DNA of 14,789 nt from JAWWPY01 sp964412845. Its GTDB lineage: Bacteria > Actinomycetota > Actinomycetes > Streptosporangiales > Streptosporangiaceae. The stretch lies in NCBI GenBank assembly GCA_964412845.1, contig CAYPQM010000164.1:1-14789 (forward strand). Reading direction: 5' to 3'. The notes below the pieces were generated by a model. The model did not search any database. It saw nothing but the letters and a program-made list of their open reading frames with translations, and was not told the DNA's origin. Positions 1 to 9,329 of this stretch are shown here, one piece after another. Every line of letters starts with the position of its first letter. The first letter of the stretch is position 1. The position numbers and the translations under genes are program-made.

Positions 1-3280
<3,280 letters not shown>

Positions 3281-3293
3281 CAGGGGTCCTTCC
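3281..3293 (-). promoter_or_regulatory. Ribosome binding site that fixes the rpoB TTG start
   Basis: The minus strand reads GGAAGGA at 3293-3287, then a 6-nt spacer, then TTG at 3280. No ATG or GTG in this frame lies between here and the conserved FARFKEPLEVPD segment, so the TTG is the best start. TTG starts are usual for actinobacterial rpoB. Confidence 0.8.
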
Positions 3294-3390
3294 GAGCTTG
3301 TGGCCGAACTACCGCACGCACGCGAAACGCCCGCGGACATGCCGCGAGGGGTTCTAGGATGCCGTGGACGTCAGAGTGCAGCGCAAATTG

Positions 3391-3415
3391 GCAGCATAGC
3401 CGAAGGCCATGCTGC
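3391..3415. repeat. 25-bp near-perfect dyad in the rpoB promoter
   Basis: Outer arms GCAGCAT (3391-3397) and ATGCTGC (3409-3415) are exact reverse complements. Inner arms GCC and GGC also pair, with one A/C mismatch and a 3-nt centre (GAA). Ten of eleven positions pair. The dyad covers the -10 box and most of the -35/-10 spacer, the position expected for a repressor or activator operator, but no regulator is known from this sequence. Confidence 0.6.
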
Positions 3416-3422
3416 TCGTCAA
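3393..3422 (-). promoter_or_regulatory. Main candidate rpoB promoter
   Basis: On the minus strand there is TTGACG (3422-3417), an 18-nt spacer and TATGCT (3398-3393). Both boxes fit the housekeeping sigma pattern TTGACR/TANNNT of actinobacteria. Transcription would begin near 3386, giving an untranslated leader of about 105 nt before the rpoB TTG. The spacer and -10 box lie inside a 25-bp dyad (3391-3415), described separately. Separate rpoB promoters downstream of rplL are known in actinobacteria; this exact one is inferred from sequence alone. Confidence 0.7.
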
Positions 3423-3456
3423 CTGTATCTCACTATGAGGTTCACGGTTGCTCCGC

Positions 3457-3485
3457 AGCATTGCTCGTTCTAGGCAAAACGTCAA
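3457..3485 (-). promoter_or_regulatory. Second, weaker candidate rpoB promoter
   Basis: TTGACG (3485-3480) is followed after 17 nt by AATGCT (3462-3457) on the minus strand, 63 nt upstream of the main candidate. The -35 box is identical to that of the main promoter and the -10 box differs by its first base. The T-to-A change at the first -10 position makes it a weaker match, so it may be a secondary promoter or a relic. Confidence 0.4.
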
Positions 3486-3626
3486 GCCCACGCAGCGTGG
3501 TCCGGCAATCTAAGCGGCGTGACGAACGCCACAGTCGACTCTATGTGTAGGGCGTGATTCTCCTGGGTAAAACTACCGATTCGGCCCTGGCAGGCAGTAA
3601 GTCGTGCTGGCGCCCGGCCAGTGAGC

Positions 3627-3660
3627 GTGCCGGGCCGACCCCGCAGGGCCGGCCCGGCAC
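3627..3660 (-). terminator. Strong hairpin after rplL, possible attenuator
   Basis: GTGCCGGGCCG (3627-3637) and CGGCCCGGCAC (3650-3660) form an 11-bp perfect GC-rich stem. An inner CCC/GGG stem closes on a CGCA loop after one A/C mismatch. It starts about 64 nt after the rplL stop. No T-run follows on the minus strand, so it is not a classical intrinsic terminator. It could partly terminate transcription, as the rplL-rpoB attenuator does in E. coli, or act as a processing site or 3' stabiliser. The 3281-3724 spacer otherwise holds the two rpoB promoters and no credible gene. Confidence 0.55.
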
Positions 3661-3724
3661 AGGCCACGTTCGGTACCGCTACCTGAAATACGTGAACTAC
3701 TTGATGGCGACGCCGGTACCGCTG

Positions 3725-4114
3725 CTACTTGACGGTGACGGTGGCGCCGGCGCCCTCCAGGGCCGCCTTGGCCTTCTCCGACGCTTCCTTGTTGACCCGC
3801 TCCAGGACCGGCTTGGGCGCGCCGTCCACCAGGTCCTTGGCCTCCTTCAGGCCGAGGCTGGTCAGGCTCCTGACCTCCTTGATGACCTGGATCTTCTTCT
3901 CGCCTGCGGCCTCGAGGATGACGTCGAACTCGTCCTTCTCCTCGACCTCCGCCTCGCCGCCACCCGTTCCGGCGGCAGCCGGCCCGGCCACCGCGACCGG
4001 GGCCGCGGCCTTGACGTCGAACGTCTCCTCGAACTGCTTCACGAACTCCGAGAGCTCGAGGAGTGTCATCTCCTTGAACGCGTCGAGGAGGTCGTCGCTA
4101 CTGATCTTCGCCAT
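3725..4114 (-). CDS. rplL: 50S ribosomal protein L7/L12
   Basis: Stalk protein of the large ribosomal subunit; dimers bind L10 and recruit and activate the translation GTPases. The 129 residues show the standard layout: an N-terminal dimerisation helix pair (about 1-35), an Ala/Pro/Gly hinge (36-58), and a C-terminal factor-binding domain (59-129) carrying KIQVIKEVRSLTSLGLKEAK and the terminal VTVK. Length is normal. The ATG at 4114 is preceded by GAGGA about 10 nt upstream. It follows rplJ by 64 nt and almost certainly shares its mRNA, with a strong hairpin downstream before rpoB. Confidence 0.99.
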   Translation of the reverse strand: MAKISSDDLLDAFKEMTLLELSEFVKQFEETFDVKAAAPVAVAGPAAAGTGGGEAEVEEKDEFDVILEAAGEKKIQVIKEVRSLTSLGLKEAKDLVDGAPKPVLERVNKEASEKAKAALEGAGATVTVK

Positions 4115-4159
4115 GGTGCTGGGATCCTCTTCCTGGTTCCTTCATTCCTGACTGCTTGA

Positions 4160-4190
4160 GGTCACGCCTCGGGCGTGGTCACGCCTCGGG
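4160..4190. repeat. 14-bp direct repeat across the rplJ stop
   Basis: GGTCACGCCTCGGG occurs at 4160-4173 and again at 4177-4190, a 17-bp period. The upstream copy, as read on the minus strand, contains the rplJ TGA; the second copy lies just after it in the rplJ-rplL spacer. It looks like a local tandem duplication at the 3' end of rplJ. Confidence 0.75.
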
Positions 4191-4841
4191 GGCGCCGGCG
4201 TCATCAGCCGCGCTCCCGGTTCCGCTGTCCGCCTCGTCGCTGGCGCCATCCTCGGCGGCGGCCTCAGCCACCGCGTCGGCCGCGCCATCGGTCACGCTGT
4301 CAGCGCTGCCATCAGCGGCCGCCTCGGCGGCCCGCTTGACCCGCAGTGCTTCGGCGAGCTGCGCCATCTGGGCCGGCAGCGCGGCGAACACGGCCGCGGC
4401 ACCCGACATCGACGCCTTCATGGCGCCAGCCAGCTTGGCCAGCAGCACCTCGCGCGACTCGAGATCAGCGAGCTTGTTGAGCTCCGCAGGCGTGATCGCT
4501 TTCCCGTCGAGAACCCCGCCCTTGATCACAAGGAAGGGGTTGGCCTTCGAGAAGTCGCGCAGGCCCTTGGCCGCCTCCACCACGTCGCCGTCGACGAACG
4601 CGATCGCGGACGGGCCGCTGAGCAGCCCATCCAGTTGCTCGGCGACGCCCGCTTCGGCAGCGGCGATCTTGGTCAGCGTGTTCTTCACCACGGCGAACGT
4701 AGTGTGCTCGCCGAGGGATCCGCGCAGCTCAGCAAGCTGAGCCACGGTCAGGCCGCGATACTCGGTCAGTACCGCGCCCGCCGAGGTCTGGAACCGCTCG
4801 GTGAGCTCGGCGACCGCGGCCACCTTATCCGCCCTCGCCAT
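4179..4841 (-). CDS. rplJ: 50S ribosomal protein L10 with acidic C-terminal tail
   Basis: L10 anchors the L7/L12 dimers to 23S rRNA and, with L12, represses its own mRNA through the leader. The 220-residue product starts MARADKVAAVAELTERF and has the L10 core (about 1-170) with AVLTEYRGLTVAQLAELR and FAVVKNTLTKIA. Residues 145-170 form the L12-binding helix region. Residues from about 171 to 220 are an Ala/Asp/Glu/Ser/Gly low-complexity tail that makes it longer than the usual 165-180. The ATG at 4841 follows AAGGAGG by only 3 nt. It has its own candidate promoter and a structured leader upstream. Confidence 0.99.
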   Translation of the reverse strand: MARADKVAAVAELTERFQTSAGAVLTEYRGLTVAQLAELRGSLGEHTTFAVVKNTLTKIAAAEAGVAEQLDGLLSGPSAIAFVDGDVVEAAKGLRDFSKANPFLVIKGGVLDGKAITPAELNKLADLESREVLLAKLAGAMKASMSGAAAVFAALPAQMAQLAEALRVKRAAEAAADGSADSVTDGAADAVAEAAAEDGASDEADSGTGSAADDAGAPEA

Positions 4842-4861
4842 GGGCCTCCTTTCCTGGTCCT

Positions 4862-5087
4862 GGGCCCGCCCCGGACTGGGGCGGGACCCGGAGACGTCCG
4901 GCGTCGGCGGGAGGGCACCCAGACATGCGAACGCCCCGGTGCACAGGCACCAGGGCGTTGGCGCGACCAGATCCGGAAGACGGACCGGGCGCAGCGGTTC
5001 AGCTCGGTAGCCTGCGCGGGCCGCCCGCTCTCACGGGTCCTTCGGTCATCACGTGGATACGCGACAACAGCCGACGGTCTTTGGCAA
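4862..5087 (-). ncRNA. L10-type ribosomal protein leader
   Basis: The untranslated region before rplJ is about 245 nt and has several stems. The clearest is 4930-4959, with arms AACGCCC/GGGCGTT and GGTGC/GCACC around an ACAG loop and one C/A mismatch. Another at 4862-4889 has arms CCCGCCCC/GGGGCGGG extended by GGG/CCC past a bulged A, ending just before the ribosome binding site. A segment reading CCGCGCAGGCTACCGAG upstream resembles the conserved core of known L10 leaders that bind L10-(L12)4. The role in autoregulation is inferred; boundaries are approximate. Confidence 0.6.
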
Positions 5088-5093
5088 GGCCTC

Positions 5094-5122
5094 AGCATAC
5101 GCACTACAAGGCCCGGCACCAA
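5094..5122 (-). promoter_or_regulatory. Candidate rplJ-rplL promoter
   Basis: TTGGTG (5122-5117), a 17-nt spacer and TATGCT (5099-5094) lie on the minus strand immediately after the rplA stop. The -10 hexamer is identical to that of the main rpoB promoter; the -35 matches only the TTG core. It would start the L10 leader near 5087. Confidence 0.5.
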
Positions 5123-5127
5123 ATCGT

Positions 5128-5853
5128 TTAGTTTGCCGCGGCGTCCTCGAGGTCCTCGATCAGGCCGCGGGTCTTCGCCGGGTCGACGGGGATGCTCGGG
5201 CCCATGGTCGTGGTCATCGCGACCTTCCGGACGTAACGGCCCTTGGCCGCCGACGGCTTGAGCCGCAGCACCTCATCGAGCGCGGCAGCGTAGTTCTCGA
5301 CCAGCGCCGTGTCCGCGAATGACGCCTTGCCGATCACGAAATGCAGGTTGCCGTGCCGGTCCACCCGGAACTCGATCTTGCCGCCCTTGATGTCGGAGAC
5401 GGCCTTGCTGACATCGGCGGTAACGGTGCCGGTCTTGGGGTTGGGCATGAGACCACGCGGGCCGAGGACCCGGCCGAGGCGGCCCACCTTGCCCATCAGG
5501 TCGGGGGTGGCCACGACCGCGTCGAAGTCCAGGAAACCGCCCTGGATCCGCTCGATCAGGTCATCCGAGCCGACGTAGTCCGCGCCAGCGGCGCGGGCCT
5601 CCTCCGCCCGGTCCCCGGTGGCGAACACCAGCACCCGGGCGGTCTTGCCGGTGCCGTGCGGGAGCAGGACGGTGCCGCGGACCATCTGGTCGGCCTTGCG
5701 CGGATCGACGCCGAGCCGCAACGCCACCTCGACGGTCGGGTCGAACTTCGCGGCGGATGTCTTCTTGGCCAGGCCGACCGCCTCGGCCGGGGTGTACAAC
5801 CGCTCCCGGTCGATCTGCTCATCCGCCTGCCGGTATGCCTTGCTGCGCTTCAT
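5128..5853 (-). CDS. rplA: 50S ribosomal protein L1
   Basis: L1 forms the mobile L1 stalk at the E site and in many bacteria represses translation of the rplK-rplA mRNA. The 241 residues begin MKRSKAYRQADEQIDRERLYTP and contain the family signature LGPRGLMPNPKTGTVT and the C-terminal TTTMGPSIPVDPA. I chose the ATG at 5853 rather than the in-frame TTG 12 nt upstream, because GGAG sits 6 nt before this ATG and the product then starts like other actinobacterial L1 proteins. A 167-nt spacer with repeats separates it from rplK; the rplJ promoter follows its stop. Confidence 0.99.
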   Translation of the reverse strand: MKRSKAYRQADEQIDRERLYTPAEAVGLAKKTSAAKFDPTVEVALRLGVDPRKADQMVRGTVLLPHGTGKTARVLVFATGDRAEEARAAGADYVGSDDLIERIQGGFLDFDAVVATPDLMGKVGRLGRVLGPRGLMPNPKTGTVTADVSKAVSDIKGGKIEFRVDRHGNLHFVIGKASFADTALVENYAAALDEVLRLKPSAAKGRYVRKVAMTTTMGPSIPVDPAKTRGLIEDLEDAAAN

Positions 5854-5971
5854 GCCTGTCTCCAAATGGTTAGGGAGGTCGTGGTCAGCGGGCCAGCGCG
5901 TGGCCCTGCCACTGCCATACGGTCTACTACAACGCGTCGTCCGGCCGGTTTATGCCTTCGAGCTGACCAGC

Positions 5972-6026
5972 CAGCCGGACGGCTGATCGGCCATCCGGGC
6001 TGATCAGGCAGTTAGCCGGATCAGCC
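5972..6026. repeat. Repeated GGCTGATC elements between rplK and rplA
   Basis: GGCTGATC occurs at 5981-5988 and 5998-6005, and its reverse complement GATCAGCC at 6019-6026, overlapping the rplK stop. On the mRNA, the copy at the rplK stop could pair with either downstream copy (8 bp; 13-nt loop for the nearer one). A short CAGCC/GGCTG stem (5972-5985) would compete with one of them. This could be a 3' or processing element or part of an L1-responsive structure; function is unknown. Confidence 0.5.
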
Positions 6027-6455
6027 GTTGACGGTAATGCCCATCGACCGGGCCGTGCCCGCGATGATCTTCTCCGCCGCCTCGATCGTGGTGGCGTTCA
6101 GGTCCGGCATCTTGACCTGGGCGATCTCGCGGACCTGCGCTTTGGTCACCGAGCCGACCTTCGTGGTCAGCGGCTCCCCGCTGCCCTTGGGCACGCCAGC
6201 GGCCTTCTTGAGCAGCTCAGGAGCGGGCGGCGTCTTGGTGACGAAGGTGAACGACCTGTCCTCGTAGATAGTGATCTCCACGGGGATGACGTTTCCGCGC
6301 TGAGCCTCTGTCGCGGCGTTGTACTGCCGGCAGAAGTCCATGATGTTGACGCCGTGCGGGCCGAGTGCCGTGCCCACTGGCGGGGCCGGGGTGGCCGCGC
6401 CCGCCTGCAGCTGCACCTTCACGACCGCAGCGATCTTCTTCTTCCTCGGAGCCAT
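6021..6455 (-). CDS. rplK: 50S ribosomal protein L11
   Basis: L11 binds the GTPase-associated region of 23S rRNA and is part of the thiostrepton binding site. The 144 residues begin MAPRKKKIAAVVKVQLQAG and carry the proline-rich N-terminal loop ATPAPPVGTALGPHGVNIMDFC, here split over residues 21-42, and the RNA-binding C-terminal domain with KMPDLNATTIEAAEKIIAGTA. Pro23, Pro25 and Pro26 of the drug-binding loop are present. The ATG at 6455 has AAGGA about 9 nt upstream. It follows nusG by 32 nt and is likely cotranscribed with it. Confidence 0.99.
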   Translation of the reverse strand: MAPRKKKIAAVVKVQLQAGAATPAPPVGTALGPHGVNIMDFCRQYNAATEAQRGNVIPVEITIYEDRSFTFVTKTPPAPELLKKAAGVPKGSGEPLTTKVGSVTKAQVREIAQVKMPDLNATTIEAAEKIIAGTARSMGITVNG

Positions 6456-6487
6456 CAGTACAGATCCTTACCTAACGCGGGACCAGA

Positions 6488-7351
6488 TCAGATCTTGGAG
6501 ACCTGATCGAAGGAGAGCTCGACCGGGGTCTCCCGGCCGAATATTGAGACGAGCACCTTGAGCTTCTGGGTGTCCGGGTTGATCTCATTCACGGTGGCCG
6601 GCAAAGTCGCGAACGGCCCGTCCATCACGGTAACGGACTCACCGACCTCGTATTCCACCGACGCCCGCATGATCTCGGCCTTGGCCGCCTTCTCCTCGGG
6701 CTCGGGCGCGAGCAGCGAGGCGACCTCGTCGAGGCTGAGCGGCGAGGGCCTGCTGGACAGGCCGACGAAGCCAGTGACGCCCGGCGTGTTGCGGACGGCG
6801 GCCCAGGACTCATCGGTGAGTTCCATCCGGACCAGGATGTAACCCGGCAGCACCTTCTCCGAGACCTGCTGCCGTTTGCCGCCCTTGATCTCGGTCACCT
6901 CATGGACCGGGACCTCGATCTGGAAAATGTAATCTTCCATGTTCAGTGACTGGGTGCGGCTCTCCAGGTTGGTCCGCACGCGGTTCTCGTAGCCCGCGTA
7001 AGAGTGCACGACGTACCAGTCGCCCGGCATGGCCCGCAGTTCCGCCTTGAACTCAGCGATCGGGTCGACGTCCTCCTCGGCCTCCTCGGCCGCGCTGGCG
7101 TCATCGGCCTCGCCGACCGCATCAGCGTCAACGTCAGCCGCCTCGTCATCGGCGGCCACCTCGGCCTCGCCGCTGTCGGCCTCGTCGCTGTCGGGCGCCT
7201 CGTCGGCTCCAGCCTCGGCCTCGGCCTCGGCCTCCAGGCCAGCCGTCACCTCGGCCGCGTCGTCCGGCTGGCTGGGAGCTGTCCCGGCCTGGCCGTTCGA
7301 AACGGGTCCGTCCGCCGCCTGATCATCGACGTGCACTTGGAACTCGGACAC
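6488..7351 (-). CDS. nusG: Transcription termination/antitermination factor NusG
   Basis: NusG binds the beta' clamp region of RNA polymerase, modulates pausing and links to Rho or the ribosome. With a GTG start at 7351 the product is 287 residues. About the first 108 form an extension rich in Asp, Glu and Ala. Then come the NGN domain (about 110-214, with GDWYVVHSYAGYENRV and KVLPGYILVRM) and the KOW domain (about 236-287, with VTVMDGPFATLPATV and FGRETPVELSFDQV). E. coli NusG has about 180 residues, but acidic extensions are usual in Streptomyces relatives. The GTG was preferred to an upstream in-frame start because it yields the typical N-terminus; the GAAAGAG 5 nt upstream is a modest ribosome binding site. 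A 7-bp hairpin (7375-7395) lies in the 127-nt secE-nusG gap. Confidence 0.98.
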   Translation of the reverse strand: MSEFQVHVDDQAADGPVSNGQAGTAPSQPDDAAEVTAGLEAEAEAEAGADEAPDSDEADSGEAEVAADDEAADVDADAVGEADDASAAEEAEEDVDPIAEFKAELRAMPGDWYVVHSYAGYENRVRTNLESRTQSLNMEDYIFQIEVPVHEVTEIKGGKRQQVSEKVLPGYILVRMELTDESWAAVRNTPGVTGFVGLSSRPSPLSLDEVASLLAPEPEEKAAKAEIMRASVEYEVGESVTVMDGPFATLPATVNEINPDTQKLKVLVSIFGRETPVELSFDQVSKI

Positions 7352-7478
7352 GATAGCTCTTTCTCTCCGCTCTTCCTGGCGGCACCGGCGCCAGGCCTCC
7401 CTGGCTATGCCGGCCCCCGGTTGTGCCACGACTCCGGCCTCGCCGCGTGCCGTGTGCGGCGCTGGCCCCCCGGAGCCG

Positions 7479-7727
7479 TCAGCCGAAGACTGCGAGCACC
7501 AGCTTGGTGAAGCCGTAGTCCAGGCTCGTCACGATCGCGACCATGACGATTATGAACACGAGCGCCACCGTCGTGTAGGTGCCCATCTCCTTGCGCGTCG
7601 GCCAGATCACCTTGCGCAGTTCGGCGATGACCTGCCGGACGAAGAGCGCGGGAGTAGTCCTACTGCCCTTGGCTGGGCCGCCGGGCTTGGGCCGCCCCGC
7701 AACCTCACCACGCGTCTGAGTCGCCAT
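7479..7727 (-). CDS. secE: Preprotein translocase subunit SecE
   Basis: Small essential membrane subunit that clamps SecY in the SecYEG channel. The 82-residue product starts MATQTRGEVAGRPKPGG. It has the conserved amphipathic segment ELRKVIWPTRKE (residues 36-47) and one membrane helix (about 50-68, TVALVFIIVMVAIVTSL). A single helix is the normal actinobacterial form, unlike the three of E. coli. The ATG at 7727 has AGGTGAGG 3 nt upstream. The frame stays open upstream through the tRNA gene, but that part does not resemble SecE. It lies 75 nt after tRNA-Trp and 127 nt before nusG. Confidence 0.98.
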   Translation of the reverse strand: MATQTRGEVAGRPKPGGPAKGSRTTPALFVRQVIAELRKVIWPTRKEMGTYTTVALVFIIVMVAIVTSLDYGFTKLVLAVFG

Positions 7728-7802
7728 GGTCCTCACCTGAACTACGCTGATCGGTTTACTGGCTGATACCGCCGGCCCGCGAACATCCGCGAACCGCACT
7801 CG

Positions 7803-7876
7803 CAGGGCAGGAGGGACTCGAACCCCCAACCACCGGTTTTGGAGACCGGGACTCTGGCCAATTGAGCTACTGCCCT
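7803..7876 (-). tRNA. trpT: tRNA-Trp, anticodon CCA
   Basis: A full 74-nt cloverleaf folds on the minus strand. The acceptor stem is AGGGCAG/CTGCCCT with discriminator G, and the D stem is GCTC/GAGT with one G-U pair. The anticodon stem CCGGT/ACCGG closes the loop CTCCAAA, with anticodon CCA at 7842-7840. The T arm is GGGGG-TTCGAGT-CCCTC. The 3' CCA is not encoded. Placement just upstream of secE is the conserved actinobacterial arrangement. Confidence 0.97.
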
Positions 7877-7984
7877 CTGGCTGCATGACCGGCCAGGCAA
7901 GTGCCCGCCGGCGGCCCGCTCGACGACTGCCACTGCCCATGCGGGCAGACAGCGCTCACCGGGTGGACCACCACCAGTTGATGA

Positions 7985-8014
7985 AGTCTACGTTGCTGGA
8001 AGCCGCCCGTCGAA
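7985..8014 (-). promoter_or_regulatory. Possible promoter for tRNA-Trp and secE
   Basis: TTCGAC (8014-8009), an 18-nt spacer and TAGACT (7990-7985) lie on the minus strand. TAGACT is a good actinobacterial -10; the -35 is poor. Transcription would begin about 100 nt before the tRNA. The -35 overlaps the 8011-8036 inverted repeat. Confidence 0.35.
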
Positions 8015-8036
8015 CCGTCCAGGCCAGAACGGTTCG
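8011..8036. repeat. Perfect 8-bp inverted repeat upstream of the aminotransferase
   Basis: CGAACCGT (8011-8018) and ACGGTTCG (8029-8036) are exact reverse complements around a 10-nt spacer, so half-site centres are 18 bp apart. It sits 40 nt before the aminotransferase ATG in the 200-nt divergent space shared with tRNA-Trp, which suits an operator. A second small dyad, CTGCCC-ATGC-GGGCAG, lies at 7933-7948. No binding protein can be named. Confidence 0.55.
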
Positions 8037-8076
8037 GCCAGACAATCAGCCCAAGAAATCAGGGCGGAGTGCGACC

Positions 8077-9297
8077 ATGGATGTCATGACCACAGCTGCG
8101 CCGCGCATCTCCCGCCGCATTGCCGCCATTGCCGAGTCGGCCACGCTCGCCGTGGACAGCAAGGCCAAGGCGCTCAAGGCCGCAGGCAGGCCCGTCATTG
8201 GCTTCGGGGCGGGCGAGCCCGACTTCCCGACCCCCGGCTACATCGTCGAGGCGGCCCAGCGAGCCTGCGCCGAGCCGCGGTTCCACAAGTACACGCCCGC
8301 CGCTGGACTGCCGGAACTCAGGGAGGCGATCGCCGCCGTCACCGCGCGGGACACCGGGTACCAGGTGAAAGCCTCCCAGGTGCTCGTCACCAACGGCGGC
8401 AAGCAGGCCGTCTACGAGTCCATGGCCACCCTCCTGGACCCCGGCGACGAGGTGCTGCTGCCCACCCCGTACTGGACCACGTACCCGGAGTCGATCAAGC
8501 TGGCCGGCGGGGTCATAGTGCCGGTGCTGACCGATGAAAACACCGGCTACCTCGCGCCGGTGGCGGACCTCGAAGCGGCCCGCACCGAGCGGACCAAGCT
8601 GCTGCTGCTCACCTCCCCGTCCAACCCGACCGGTGCCGTCTACTCGCCGGAGCAGCTAGCCGGGATCGGCCGGTGGGCGGCCAGCCACGGGCTCTGGGTG
8701 GCCACCGACGACATCTACTCGCACCTCGTCTACGGCGCCGCGCGCTACGCCCTGATGCCCACGGTGGCGCCGGAGATCGCGGACACCTGGATCAGCCTGA
8801 ACGGCGTGGCCAAGACATACGCGATGACCGGCTGGCGGGTGGGCTGGATGATCGGCCCCACCGACGTGGTCAAGGCGGCCGCGAACCTGCAATCACACCT
8901 CACGTCGAATGTGTGCAACGTGGCGCAGGCGGCCGCGCTGGCCGCGGTCACCGGCGACCTGTCGGCGGTAGCGGAGATGCGCACTGCCTTCGACCGGCGC
9001 CGCCAGACCATGACCGCCATGCTCAACGAAATGCCCGGGGTGATCTGCCCGCTGCCTGACGGAGCCTTTTACTGCTATCCATCGGTCAAGGGCGTGCTCG
9101 GCAAGGAACTGGCCGGGACCAGGCCGGCCAGCTCGGCCGAGCTGGCCGAGGTCATCCTGGAGCATGCCGACGTCGCACTGGTGCCCGGCGAGGCGTTCGG
9201 CACACCCGGATATTTCCGGCTGTCGTGTGCTTTGGGTGACGCGGACCTGGAGGAGGGACTGACCAGGCTCGGCAAGCTGCTGCGCGAGGCGCGCTGA
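8077..9297 (+). CDS. aspC: Pyridoxal phosphate aminotransferase, aspartate type
   Basis: Fold-type I, class I aminotransferase that probably moves the amino group between aspartate and 2-oxoglutarate; subgroup I-gamma members can also accept other substrates. The 406 residues contain IGFGAGEPDFPTP near the N-terminus, SPSNPTG (Asn183), ATDDIYSHLVY (Asp211 and Tyr214, cofactor ring contacts), the Schiff-base Lys246 in NGVAKTYAMTGWRVGW, and substrate-carboxylate Arg381 in YFRLSCA. The ATG at 8077 has GGAG 7 nt upstream; another in-frame ATG follows at 8086. The open frame extends to 7885 but the extra part has no family similarity. It is divergent from the tRNA-secE unit and 32 nt before the deaminase gene. 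Exact substrate is inferred from family. Confidence 0.93.
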   Translation: MDVMTTAAPRISRRIAAIAESATLAVDSKAKALKAAGRPVIGFGAGEPDFPTPGYIVEAAQRACAEPRFHKYTPAAGLPELREAIAAVTARDTGYQVKASQVLVTNGGKQAVYESMATLLDPGDEVLLPTPYWTTYPESIKLAGGVIVPVLTDENTGYLAPVADLEAARTERTKLLLLTSPSNPTGAVYSPEQLAGIGRWAASHGLWVATDDIYSHLVYGAARYALMPTVAPEIADTWISLNGVAKTYAMTGWRVGWMIGPTDVVKAAANLQSHLTSNVCNVAQAAALAAVTGDLSAVAEMRTAFDRRRQTMTAMLNEMPGVICPLPDGAFYCYPSVKGVLGKELAGTRPASSAELAEVILEHADVALVPGEAFGTPGYFRLSCALGDADLEEGLTRLGKLLREAR

Positions 9298-9329
9298 CGG
9301 GGCGACGGGGCAGGTGCCAGACTGGGCGG

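Noticed and set aside
3482..3667. Small 61-codon minus-strand frame in the rplL-rpoB spacer
   Set aside because: It starts inside the strong hairpin region, has no good ribosome binding site or recognisable sequence, and ends upstream of the promoter boxes; the spacer is better explained as regulatory.
7728..7940. N-terminal extension of SecE up to 7940
   Set aside because: The extension translates the tRNA-Trp gene; SecE similarity begins at the ATG at 7727, which has its own ribosome binding site.
7885..8076. 64-codon N-terminal extension of the aminotransferase
   Set aside because: It is Arg-rich, lacks family similarity, and overlaps the inverted repeat and the possible divergent promoter. 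GGAG 7 nt before 8077 supports the shorter protein.
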